Shown here piece after piece: positions 24,742-32,227 of a stretch of 64,000 nt of DNA (positions are counted from its first letter, which is position 1; each line of letters begins with the position of its first letter). The DNA is from an uncultured Bacteroidota bacterium (GTDB lineage Bacteria > Bacteroidota > Bacteroidia > Chitinophagales > Chitinophagaceae). The notes under the pieces were generated by a model, which was given only the letters and a program-made list of their open reading frames with translations, was not told the origin of the DNA and did not search any database. The DNA is taken from contig CALEZD010000025.1 in the NCBI GenBank assembly GCA_937928385.1, forward strand, positions 1 through 64,000. Reading direction: 5' to 3'. Position numbers and translations under genes: made by a program.

Positions 24742-25563
24742 ATGGATTATTCAGAACAAATAAGGGAGGCGGTACTGTTCCTCAAAGCGAAAGGAATAGA
24801 AGCGCCAAAGGCGGGAATTGTATTAGGTACAGGGTTAGGCAAATTCACAGACAAAATAAACATCATTGAATCCATACCCTATGATGATATACCGCACTTT
24901 CCTGTAGCCACGGTGGAATCGCACACCGGCAGGTTGATATTTGGCACAATAGGCAATAATAAAGTGCTGGCTATGCAGGGGCGTTTTCATTATTACGAAG
25001 GATACTCCATGCAGCAAATCACTTTTCCGGTGCGTGTCATGCATGCGCTGGGCATACAATACCTGCTGCTGAGCAATGCAGCGGGTGGTATCAACCTTAA
25101 TTTCAAAAAAGGCGACCTGGTATTAATAGACGACCATATCAACCTGCAACCCGACAACCCCTTACGCGGTTTAACCAGCCCCGAATACGGCCCGCGTTTC
25201 CCGGATATGAGCCGTCCATACAACCAACATTTGGGTGAACTGATAACAGAAAAAGCAAAGTCGCAGGGATTGGCTATACCCAAAGGTGTATATGCATCTG
25301 TAATGGGCCCCAACCTGGAAACAAGGGCTGAATACCGTTTCCTGGAGATAATAGGCGCCGACCTGGTGGGCATGAGCACGGTGCCGGAAGTAATAGTTGC
25401 CAATCAACTCAGTCTGCCCTGTGCTGCAGTAAGCGTTGTAACTGATGAATGTGATTATGAAAACCTGCAACCCTGTAATATCGAAGAAATAATCGCCGTC
25501 GCCAATTCAGCCGATGCGAAGTTGAGCAAACTGATGGCTGATGTGATAGAAGAGTTACAATAA
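24742..25563 (+). CDS. Purine nucleoside phosphorylase (trimeric type)
   Basis: 273 aa; cleaves inosine and guanosine with phosphate in purine salvage. GIVLGTGLGKF (phosphate loop), MQGRFHYYEGYSMQQITFPVRV, LLLSNAAGGIN, GVYASVMGPNLETRAEYRFL and VGMSTVPEVIVANQL are the PNP/MTAP class signatures. SVVTDECDYENL near the end holds the purine-site Asp/Glu region. Its 3' end abuts the next opposite-strand gene with no gap. Confidence 0.93.
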   Translation: MDYSEQIREAVLFLKAKGIEAPKAGIVLGTGLGKFTDKINIIESIPYDDIPHFPVATVESHTGRLIFGTIGNNKVLAMQGRFHYYEGYSMQQITFPVRVMHALGIQYLLLSNAAGGINLNFKKGDLVLIDDHINLQPDNPLRGLTSPEYGPRFPDMSRPYNQHLGELITEKAKSQGLAIPKGVYASVMGPNLETRAEYRFLEIIGADLVGMSTVPEVIVANQLSLPCAAVSVVTDECDYENLQPCNIEEIIAVANSADAKLSKLMADVIEELQ

Positions 25564-26670
25564 TTACCTGACCAGTATATACTGTAACTGGAATAAAACG
25601 TAATCACGGTTGACATAATTATCCCCCGGATTGACAAGGTCTGTAATACTTTCCCTGTAGGACACACCGCAGCCTATCCGTTTGGTTAGAGCGTATTGTA
25701 TTCTCATCCCTACACCTATATCCCAGGAAGGCACTTTTTTTGACTCATGAGATAGTTGGTCATTCAGTTTGGCAAGATTATCGCCTGCGAGTAGTACTTT
25801 CTGCAGATCAGGACCTAAACTTATATTTAATTTCTTATGCAGGCGCAGGCTCATAGCTGTAGAAAGCTGGGCGTAGGGAAGGTTCCGGCTTGATCTTTCA
25901 AACCAGGCTACAACTGTTGTATCGTATGACTGATAACTTCCTGTATCTGATGATATAATTACTTCCTCAACTTCTATACGTTCATTTCTGTTGAACACAT
26001 GTTGGCTTCCGTGCAGGTAGCTCACACTAGTTTCAATGGATATGTTATGACTGATACTGTTCTTTATAGCAAGGCCTGCCTGGAAACCCCTCCCCGATTC
26101 TATAAATGTAAGCCCGCCATTAAGCGATAAACTTATGTCATTATTATACTTCTGCGGCAGTTCGTTAAAATCAAAACGGTGCAAGTCACCTTTCGGCTGC
26201 CTGCGTTGTTGTGCTGTTGTCCTAACAGGCTGATCGTCTTCAACAAAAGACTGTTGCACGCCTGTCGTGGTATCAATATCATCGTGGATAACATCGTGTG
26301 TTGTATTTATGACGCGAGGCTTTACAACCTGCTTAACAGTAGCATTTGTCGCCACCAGAATAGTATCTGTGTTATTTTCAGGTGTTACTTCCGATGCAAC
26401 AGGTTGTTTGGGTTCAATAACAGTTATATTTTTTTCTGCAATTCCTTTTTCCCTCTGTGGCACTATCAGCCATATAACTACGATAGCAAATACCACCGTT
26501 GCCGCTACCGCCATTTGCCTGTATGTGGCAGGTACGAAAGGAAGTAATAACACCCTACGTTCCTTTTTATCAAGCCTTGCCTGTAGTTCTTGCCATTGAT
26601 CCTCATTGAACGGCAAAGGCTCCTCTGCAAACTTTTTTTGCAATTCGTTATCAAAGTCCGTTTTTGCCAT
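25564..26670 (-). CDS. Anti-sigma-like N terminus, one membrane segment, C-terminal beta-barrel-like domain
   Basis: 368 aa from the ATG at 26670. Residues 1-45 are charged and cytoplasmic-like (MAKTDFDNELQKKFAEEPLPFNEDQWQELQARLDKKER), followed by one TM at about 55-75 (MAVAATVVFAIVVIWLIV). A Thr/Lys/Pro-rich linker and a region of alternating hydrophobic strands (GLTFIESG, NISIETSVSYLHG, LNISLGPDL, IGVGMRIQYAL, YVLFQLQYILVR at the C terminus) resemble an outer-membrane barrel. The start overlaps the 3' end of the ECF sigma gene by 20 nt, as for sigma/anti-sigma pairs. Whether the C terminus truly forms a barrel is inferred. Confidence 0.75.
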   Translation of the reverse strand: MAKTDFDNELQKKFAEEPLPFNEDQWQELQARLDKKERRVLLLPFVPATYRQMAVAATVVFAIVVIWLIVPQREKGIAEKNITVIEPKQPVASEVTPENNTDTILVATNATVKQVVKPRVINTTHDVIHDDIDTTTGVQQSFVEDDQPVRTTAQQRRQPKGDLHRFDFNELPQKYNNDISLSLNGGLTFIESGRGFQAGLAIKNSISHNISIETSVSYLHGSQHVFNRNERIEVEEVIISSDTGSYQSYDTTVVAWFERSSRNLPYAQLSTAMSLRLHKKLNISLGPDLQKVLLAGDNLAKLNDQLSHESKKVPSWDIGVGMRIQYALTKRIGCGVSYRESITDLVNPGDNYVNRDYVLFQLQYILVR

Positions 26671-27232
26671 AACTCTCAACTTTTACGTGTTGTGAAGACA
26701 ATTTTTTTTTCAGCCACTCCCTGGCCTGGTTCACATACCAGTGTGAAGTCCCTTCCTTTACCTGCAAACCCTCAGCTATTTCCCTATGCGAATAACCCTC
26801 GAAAACATATAGATTGAATGCAGCCCTGTATGGTGCCGGCAATTTCTGTATCAGCAATACCAGTTCTTTAAAATTGATTTGCTGTAAAACATCACTGAAA
26901 TTTGATGGCATCGTGTCATCCAGGTGTGTTTCATCTAACTCTACATTGTCCCTGTTCTTTTTAATAGCTGTTTTCAACCCATCAAGACAAGTATTTATTA
27001 ATACCCGTTTCATCCACCCCTCAAAAGAACCTGAGTTGTCATACTGCCCTACCCGTGTGAATATCTTGTAAAATGCGTCATTCAATAATTGTTCCGCATC
27101 TTCATAAGTAGGAGCATAACGCAAACAAATCTTCAGGTAGTCGCTATAACGGGCTTTGTACAGGTATGCCTGTACTTTCCTGTCATGTGCTTTGCAGCCT
27201 TGTATAATTTCCTGTTCGTTTAATACTAACAT
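26651..27232 (-). CDS. ECF RNA polymerase sigma factor
   Basis: 193 aa. Region 2 (YLKICLRYAPTYEDAEQLLNDAFYKIFTRV, residues ~30-65, then GSFEGWMKRVLINTCLD) and region 4 (LIQKLPAPYRAAFNLYVFEGYSHREIAEGLQV..SHWYVNQAREWLKKKL) are clear. It should redirect RNA polymerase to a small regulon, probably envelope-linked. The downstream gene overlaps it by 20 nt and carries the presumed anti-sigma element. Confidence 0.92.
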   Translation of the reverse strand: MLVLNEQEIIQGCKAHDRKVQAYLYKARYSDYLKICLRYAPTYEDAEQLLNDAFYKIFTRVGQYDNSGSFEGWMKRVLINTCLDGLKTAIKKNRDNVELDETHLDDTMPSNFSDVLQQINFKELVLLIQKLPAPYRAAFNLYVFEGYSHREIAEGLQVKEGTSHWYVNQAREWLKKKLSSQHVKVESYGKNGL

Positions 27233-27273
27233 CCACTGTCGGGATTAGCTTACTTCATTATCTTTTATACAGA

Positions 27274-27303
27274 CTGGCTGCATTGCTAAAGCAATGCAGC
27301 CAG
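27274..27303 (-). terminator. Strong hairpin between the lipoprotein and sigma genes
   Basis: A perfect 13-bp stem CTGGCTGCATTGC / GCAATGCAGCCAG with a 4-nt loop, 22 nt after the stop of the lipoprotein gene. On the minus strand it is followed by TCTGTATAAAAG, not a long U run, so the terminator label is likely but not sure. Confidence 0.5.
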
Positions 27304-27325
27304 CGGCTTAATTTTTATCTATTCA

Positions 27326-27907
27326 TTATGGTATAGTCACTACCTGCTTTCCTGAAGTCATTTTGATATGGCAACAATCAGTACTAACACCATACACCTC
27401 GTTTACTACCTGCACACCTCCCTTTATCCCGACAAAGCGAACCTGCGTATTGGTATTCTGATGCCCGGTCACCCAGAAATCTGTAAATACCACATAGTGT
27501 AGCATGTCGCTGTTATAATAATACAGGTTCGTATTCAGTACTTTCCCATTCATATCTTCGGTATGAAATGCATCCAGCACAACGCGGTTCCCTGATTTAT
27601 CAAATACTTCCAGGTCTATCTCAACGATATTCTCGGTGCAGTAAACATCGCTACAGGGACCATCACCTGGTGGTGTGGGCGGCGGCAGTGTTGTGTCCCG
27701 TGGCGGCACAGGTTTAGTGGGTGGTGGGGTATCATTGCTGTCAACCGGTGGATCAGTATCCTTTTTGCCTTTATCCGATTCGGATGGGCTACTTGTCAGA
27801 AATGTACCTTCTGATGTGCTTTTTTTGTCTTGCTGCACTTGCTTGGTACAACCGATAACAGCCATTAGTCCGGCAGCCAAGATTACAATTTGAAGTCTGG
27901 TTCTCAT
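27326..27907 (-). CDS. Lipoprotein with proline-rich linker, unknown function
   Basis: 193 aa. Signal peptide and lipobox AVIGC (Cys20), a polar Ser/Lys stretch, then a Pro/Thr/Asp-rich linker (about residues 50-80: PPVDSNDTPPPTKPVPPRD). The C-terminal ~105 residues contain three cysteines (CSDVYC and DCCH pairs) and a beta-rich pattern. The linker suggests exposure away from the membrane. It lies upstream of the ECF sigma gene on the same strand, separated by a hairpin, so it may or may not share a transcript. Confidence 0.75.
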   Translation of the reverse strand: MRTRLQIVILAAGLMAVIGCTKQVQQDKKSTSEGTFLTSSPSESDKGKKDTDPPVDSNDTPPPTKPVPPRDTTLPPPTPPGDGPCSDVYCTENIVEIDLEVFDKSGNRVVLDAFHTEDMNGKVLNTNLYYYNSDMLHYVVFTDFWVTGHQNTNTQVRFVGIKGGVQVVNEVYGVSTDCCHIKMTSGKQVVTIP

Positions 27908-28052
27908 AATTTCCTTTTTTGTGAGTTATTAATTGGTCTTTGTAGTATAGACGACTTGCACTACTCACAGCTTGGAAATATTTCGGGTTTTGACATTGGG
28001 GTGACAAGAATATTAAGCATTGTTAAGAATGTTCATAATATTCATTTTTTTA

Positions 28053-29288
28053 TTATAAAATTTCTTTCAGGCTGCGCGATATAATATCTATGCATTCATC
28101 CATCTGCTCCTGTGTAATAACAAGTGGTGGTGCAAACCTTATTTTATCACCATGCGTTGGTTTGGCCAGCAGTCCATATTCTGCCATCTTCAGGCAAACT
28201 TCCATGGCGGCGTCTTTATTGCTATGTTCAATTACAATTGCATTCAGCAAACCTTTACCACGTATAATGGAAACATTGGGATGATTGATTTCAGCCAGCT
28301 TTTTGCGCAGGTATATACCCATTACCTCGGCATTTTCAGCCATCTTTTCATCCTTTAACACTTGCAGTGATGCAATAGCTACTTTACAGGCCAGCGGGTT
28401 ACCACCATATGTAGAACCGTGTTCGCCGGGCTTGATGGTCAGCATAATTTCATCATCGGCCAATACTGCCGACACAGGTAATACACCTGCTGAAAGCGCC
28501 TTACCCAATATCAGTATATGAGGGTGTACGTTTTCATGATCGCAGGCAAGCATTTTACCTGTGCGTGCCAGGCCCGATTGTATCTCATCAGCTATGAACA
28601 ATACATTTGCTTCTTTGCAAATAGCATAAGCTTTAGCCAGGTAACCCTCATCAGGTACATCAACACCCGCCTCACCTTGTATCGGCTCTACCAGGAAACC
28701 CACAACATTTTTATCCTGCAAGGCTTTTTCGAGTGCCTTTGTATCGTTGTATGGTATCACTTCATAACCCGGCGTATAAGGGCCGAAGTCTTTATTGGAA
28801 TCAGGATCAGTACTGAATGATATAATATTGATAGTACGGCCATGAAAGTTGTTTTCGCAAACAATCACTTTAGCCTTATTTTGTTCTACACCTTTTACAT
28901 GGTAGCCCCATCGGCGCGCCAGTTTCAGGGCTGTCTCCACCGCTTCGGCTCCCGTATTCATCGGCAGCACCTTATCATAGCCAAAATACTTGGTGATGTA
29001 TTCTGCAAATTCACCTAATGCATCACTGTGAAAAGCACGGGATGTCAATGTTAGTTTTTCGGCCTGCTCATAAAAGGCTTTCATCACCTTTGGGTGACGG
29101 TGCCCCTGGTTCAGTGCGGAGTAGCCTGAAAGGAAGTCGTAGTACCGTTTGCCGTCTACGTCCCATACATATACTCCCTCACCTTTGGTTAACATTACAG
29201 GCAACGGGTGGTAATTATGCGCACCGTATTTACTTTCGCGTTCTAAAAGCCTCTGTGTCTCTTTCGAAGTATTTACTGTATTCATCAT
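28053..29288 (-). CDS. rocD: Ornithine aminotransferase
   Basis: 411 aa from ATGATG at 29288 (the longer frame begins at TTG). The reaction is ornithine plus 2-oxoglutarate to glutamate semialdehyde plus glutamate. YGAHNYHPLPVMLTKGEGVYVWDVDGKRYYDFLSGYSALNQGHRHPKV, LPMNTGAEAVETALKLARRWGY, ENNFHGRT, IADEIQSGLARTGKMLACDHE and ILGKALSAGVLPVSA (PLP Lys in GKALS) are typical OAT signatures. It is the last gene of the yfhO-flippase-Kir operon, 11 nt after the Kir stop. Confidence 0.94.
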   Translation of the reverse strand: MMNTVNTSKETQRLLERESKYGAHNYHPLPVMLTKGEGVYVWDVDGKRYYDFLSGYSALNQGHRHPKVMKAFYEQAEKLTLTSRAFHSDALGEFAEYITKYFGYDKVLPMNTGAEAVETALKLARRWGYHVKGVEQNKAKVIVCENNFHGRTINIISFSTDPDSNKDFGPYTPGYEVIPYNDTKALEKALQDKNVVGFLVEPIQGEAGVDVPDEGYLAKAYAICKEANVLFIADEIQSGLARTGKMLACDHENVHPHILILGKALSAGVLPVSAVLADDEIMLTIKPGEHGSTYGGNPLACKVAIASLQVLKDEKMAENAEVMGIYLRKKLAEINHPNVSIIRGKGLLNAIVIEHSNKDAAMEVCLKMAEYGLLAKPTHGDKIRFAPPLVITQEQMDECIDIISRSLKEIL

Positions 29289-29299
29289 ATTACGCAAAG

Positions 29300-30289
29300 T
29301 TACGGAATAATATAGGAACGCTCCGGTTCAGGCACTTCTGCAGGTTCATACAGGTTCAGCTTATCCAGCTCTAACACAGTAGTGCTGCCATCTTCAGCAC
29401 TATAGAAGGCGGGTAGAAATTTAGCTCCATATACCAATTCACTTTCGGTATATGACGAACGTTGTTGTACGTTATTGGAAAACTGGTCGTCGAAGCCACG
29501 TATATGATACATGATTTCAAAATCAGATTGCAGTAACTCCTCTTTTCCCATTTCATAAAAAGGGCTGTCTTCATTGATAAGGTGAACAATCGTCCAGCTC
29601 AGTGCCAATGATGTTATCCTGTCAATTTCCAGCTTAGGAGTAAAGAATTTGGAAACCTTTTTACCGTTTTCCATTACCCGCAGTGCAACGGTCATTTTAG
29701 CTTCCACATCCGTTATATGATTATTCTTGTACGATGCTATGCGTATCATCAATGCCCTGTACCCTTTGTGTGGCGCTACTATGATATTATCACTGAACCG
29801 GAGATATGCTTTAGGCAAAGTAAAACGTCCGTATAATAGACCTGTCACCATAGCAAATGAGAGTATACCCACAAAAGATTCTACGGCCGCCACAATATTG
29901 GCACTCAAGCCTACGGGGCTTATATGGCCATAACCAACGGTCGTTAATGTCTGCGAACTGAAAAAGAAAGCCTGCTGAAAACCGTTTAAAAGATCGTCGC
30001 TGTCACCCGATATGCCTTGCAGGTTTTCTACACCAACTGCTATATAAAGTAAGGCAAACAACACATTGGTAATAGCATAGAACATCAATACAGATAGCAG
30101 GAACTTCCAGGTCTTCATACGTATCAGTGTATGAAACAGGCTGATTTGCTCCCAGAAAGGCAATCCTGTTTTGTACAGGTTCAGGCTACCGTCTTTGTTG
30201 ATCAGGCGCGCACCTCTGGCACCGCTTGTGTTACTGAAGCCGGTATTGTCAACCGTTGTTGTTCTCGTTCTGCGAAACCGCTCTGCCAT
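29300..30289 (-). CDS. Inward-rectifier-type potassium channel (KirBac)
   Basis: 329 aa. A slide-helix region precedes TM1 (about residues 61-86); the pore helix and filter T117-V118-G119-Y120-G121 follow (SSQTLTTVGYGHISP), then TM2 with E137 (AAVESFVGILSF). Residues about 160-329 form the Ig-like cytoplasmic domain (IIVAPHKGYRALMIRIASYKNN, LSWTIVHLINEDSPF). Eukaryotic Kir channels are gated there by PIP2 and polyamines. The gene start lies 41 nt inside the flippase gene upstream. Confidence 0.92.
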   Translation of the reverse strand: MAERFRRTRTTTVDNTGFSNTSGARGARLINKDGSLNLYKTGLPFWEQISLFHTLIRMKTWKFLLSVLMFYAITNVLFALLYIAVGVENLQGISGDSDDLLNGFQQAFFFSSQTLTTVGYGHISPVGLSANIVAAVESFVGILSFAMVTGLLYGRFTLPKAYLRFSDNIIVAPHKGYRALMIRIASYKNNHITDVEAKMTVALRVMENGKKVSKFFTPKLEIDRITSLALSWTIVHLINEDSPFYEMGKEELLQSDFEIMYHIRGFDDQFSNNVQQRSSYTESELVYGAKFLPAFYSAEDGSTTVLELDKLNLYEPAEVPEPERSYIIP

Positions 30290-31718
30290 GTTGTTTTTTA
30301 GATGCCCTGAATTCTATGGACAGCGACGCTACCAGGGTAACTGCCAGTACAAGGCTACCTAAAAATAATACAATTGCCTCGTTAAATAACTGCTCCAGCA
30401 GATAATGAATAACTATAAAGAATAAACTAAAAACAATCAGCTTGAGCGACCAGTTGACCATTGGTATAATTTCTGTGATAGTTGTATTCAATATCCTGGC
30501 GGTATGAAGCAGGTAATAGGCCCCTTGTATATAACTGCTGATAACAAAACTGAGTGCTATACCCACCAGTCCCAGCCACTGATACAGCGGGTACATCAAT
30601 ACGCAGGCTATGATGATATCCAGCAACGCACCTATATTGATAATACGCCCCTTATGCCTGTTTTGCAGTATAGATGTGAAATTGTAAGCACGAAGCGGTA
30701 CGATGAACACCGTAACGGCGAATATGGGAATGGAATCTGCATACTTAATAGTCAGCAATACATTAAACAGTTCTTCCCTGAAATAAAAAAGAAAAAAGAA
30801 CAAGGGAAACACCACTGCGCTTAATATACGTGCAGTCTGGTTGGCTACCAGTATGGCAGATGGATTGTCGTCTTTCCCCCCACCCGATGCCAACTGCAAT
30901 AGTGCTGCACTACTGACAGCCCCCAACAACAGCGGCAGAAAGGGAATATCATAAGTGCCGTTGAAGTACATGGCCGACACACCGGCTGTAAACAAAATGG
31001 AAATGATAAACTTATCAATCCACGTAAAGACACGCTGCAATACATCATAAATGCCAATATGCATCCACAGCGAGCGGATATCAGTTTTAGTGTATTCCTG
31101 CTCCGCTGGCATGTCCTGCTTTTTTGCAAACGAAGCGGAACTGGTTCCTGTAATTAACAGCTTCAACCCTATCGGCACCAACAGGTACAGGAATAGACTA
31201 TCTATGTCATACACACCTGCAAGTATCCCGTAATGCAACAGCAGAAAGGCTATTGTGTACAAAACGTTCACCCCCAACAGCAGGCTGAATTTGCGCGCCA
31301 CTATCAGCAATGTTTCTGATATAGCATTGAGGCAATGCAGCAGAAAAAACAGGAATGCTATATATACAGGCATACCCACAGTAGCATGATGTAAAAAGGC
31401 GAATGACGCAGCCACAGCAATCATCCATAACATAATGACTATATAGTGCCCGGCCTTCAGCGTGGAAAATAAGTAGCGGGTAAATTGCGGTGTATACGTA
31501 AGCAGTAAGGCGGGTATGCCCAGGGTTGCCACCGCGCTTAATAAATATAACCGTACCCAGAAGTTCTGGTAGCTGCCATACACTTCTTCGCTGGTATAGC
31601 GCGAAAATACGATAACCACTACCAGTGCAGCCAAAGAGGGGAAGAACCTGATCAGGAAGATGAGGAACGAATTACCGATGACGGTATTGCTATTCTCTGC
31701 TCTTTGCAAAAGCTTCAC
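30249..31718 (-). CDS. Polysaccharide/lipid-linked flippase of the MOP superfamily (Wzx-like)
   Basis: 489 aa with about 12-14 membrane segments. NSFLIFLIRFFPSLAALVVVIVFSRYTSEEVYGSYQNFWVRLYLLSAVATLGIPALLL is the typical N-terminal half. It should translocate an undecaprenyl-linked saccharide or a related lipid across the inner membrane. It starts with GTG and overlaps the acyltransferase gene before it by 29 nt and the Kir gene after it by 41 nt. No glycosyltransferases sit beside it. Confidence 0.82.
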   Translation of the reverse strand: MKLLQRAENSNTVIGNSFLIFLIRFFPSLAALVVVIVFSRYTSEEVYGSYQNFWVRLYLLSAVATLGIPALLLTYTPQFTRYLFSTLKAGHYIVIMLWMIAVAASFAFLHHATVGMPVYIAFLFFLLHCLNAISETLLIVARKFSLLLGVNVLYTIAFLLLHYGILAGVYDIDSLFLYLLVPIGLKLLITGTSSASFAKKQDMPAEQEYTKTDIRSLWMHIGIYDVLQRVFTWIDKFIISILFTAGVSAMYFNGTYDIPFLPLLLGAVSSAALLQLASGGGKDDNPSAILVANQTARILSAVVFPLFFFLFYFREELFNVLLTIKYADSIPIFAVTVFIVPLRAYNFTSILQNRHKGRIINIGALLDIIIACVLMYPLYQWLGLVGIALSFVISSYIQGAYYLLHTARILNTTITEIIPMVNWSLKLIVFSLFFIVIHYLLEQLFNEAIVLFLGSLVLAVTLVASLSIEFRASKKQHGRAVSQNENNNG

Positions 31719-32223
31719 ACTCTGCTTTGTTTAATTCTTTGATGATAACGGCAGGATTGCCTGCAATGATACAATAGCCTGGAAAACTTTTAGTCACTAC
31801 CGCTCCTGCACCTACTATGGTAAAATCGCCTAACTGTACGCCCGGCAACACCATCGCCCCCATGCCCAGCCAGCAAAACCGCCCGATATTGATAGGAGGT
31901 GCATCTGTAGGCATGCTGTTATTTATAAAGTCGTGGTTGGCGGATATGATGCCTACATTCGGCCCCAGGTTGGTATAGTCGCCTATACTTATCCCGTTTT
32001 GCGCGTTGATATACACGCAGGGCGAATCGCCTGGAAAGGTTTCTTTGCCTGTTTTCAGCATGTGTGCGTTATGTATGGTGGCCGTATGGTGTACAGGCCA
32101 TTTTACTCCGGCATTCTGCCTGAATATCCGCCTGAACAGGAAATCAGTTACATAAAAACCCACGCTATACTCCCGGCGCAAACCAAACAACTTCCTGACG
32201 ATATTTGACGAGCCGTTATCCAT
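31690..32223 (-). CDS. Hexapeptide-repeat acyltransferase (LbH/maltose O-acetyltransferase type)
   Basis: 177 aa. Left-handed beta-helix repeats are visible in ISIGDYTNLGPNVGIISANHDF, INIGRFCWLGMGAMVLPGVQLGDFTIVGAGAVVTKSFPGYCIIAGNPAVIIKEL. The H in SANHDF is the likely catalytic base and the loop after it the acceptor site. CoA-dependent O- or N-acylation of a sugar is the likely role, fitting the flippase next to it. Start 4 nt after the yfhO-like gene. Confidence 0.88.
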   Translation of the reverse strand: MDNGSSNIVRKLFGLRREYSVGFYVTDFLFRRIFRQNAGVKWPVHHTATIHNAHMLKTGKETFPGDSPCVYINAQNGISIGDYTNLGPNVGIISANHDFINNSMPTDAPPINIGRFCWLGMGAMVLPGVQLGDFTIVGAGAVVTKSFPGYCIIAGNPAVIIKELNKAECEAFAKSRE

Positions 32224-32227
32224 CAGC

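Noticed and set aside
27908..28052. Inverted repeat GAATATTA/TAATATTC (28008-28043) as a terminator for rocD
   Set aside because: AT-only stem with a 20-nt loop, and the T run is on the wrong strand for rocD.
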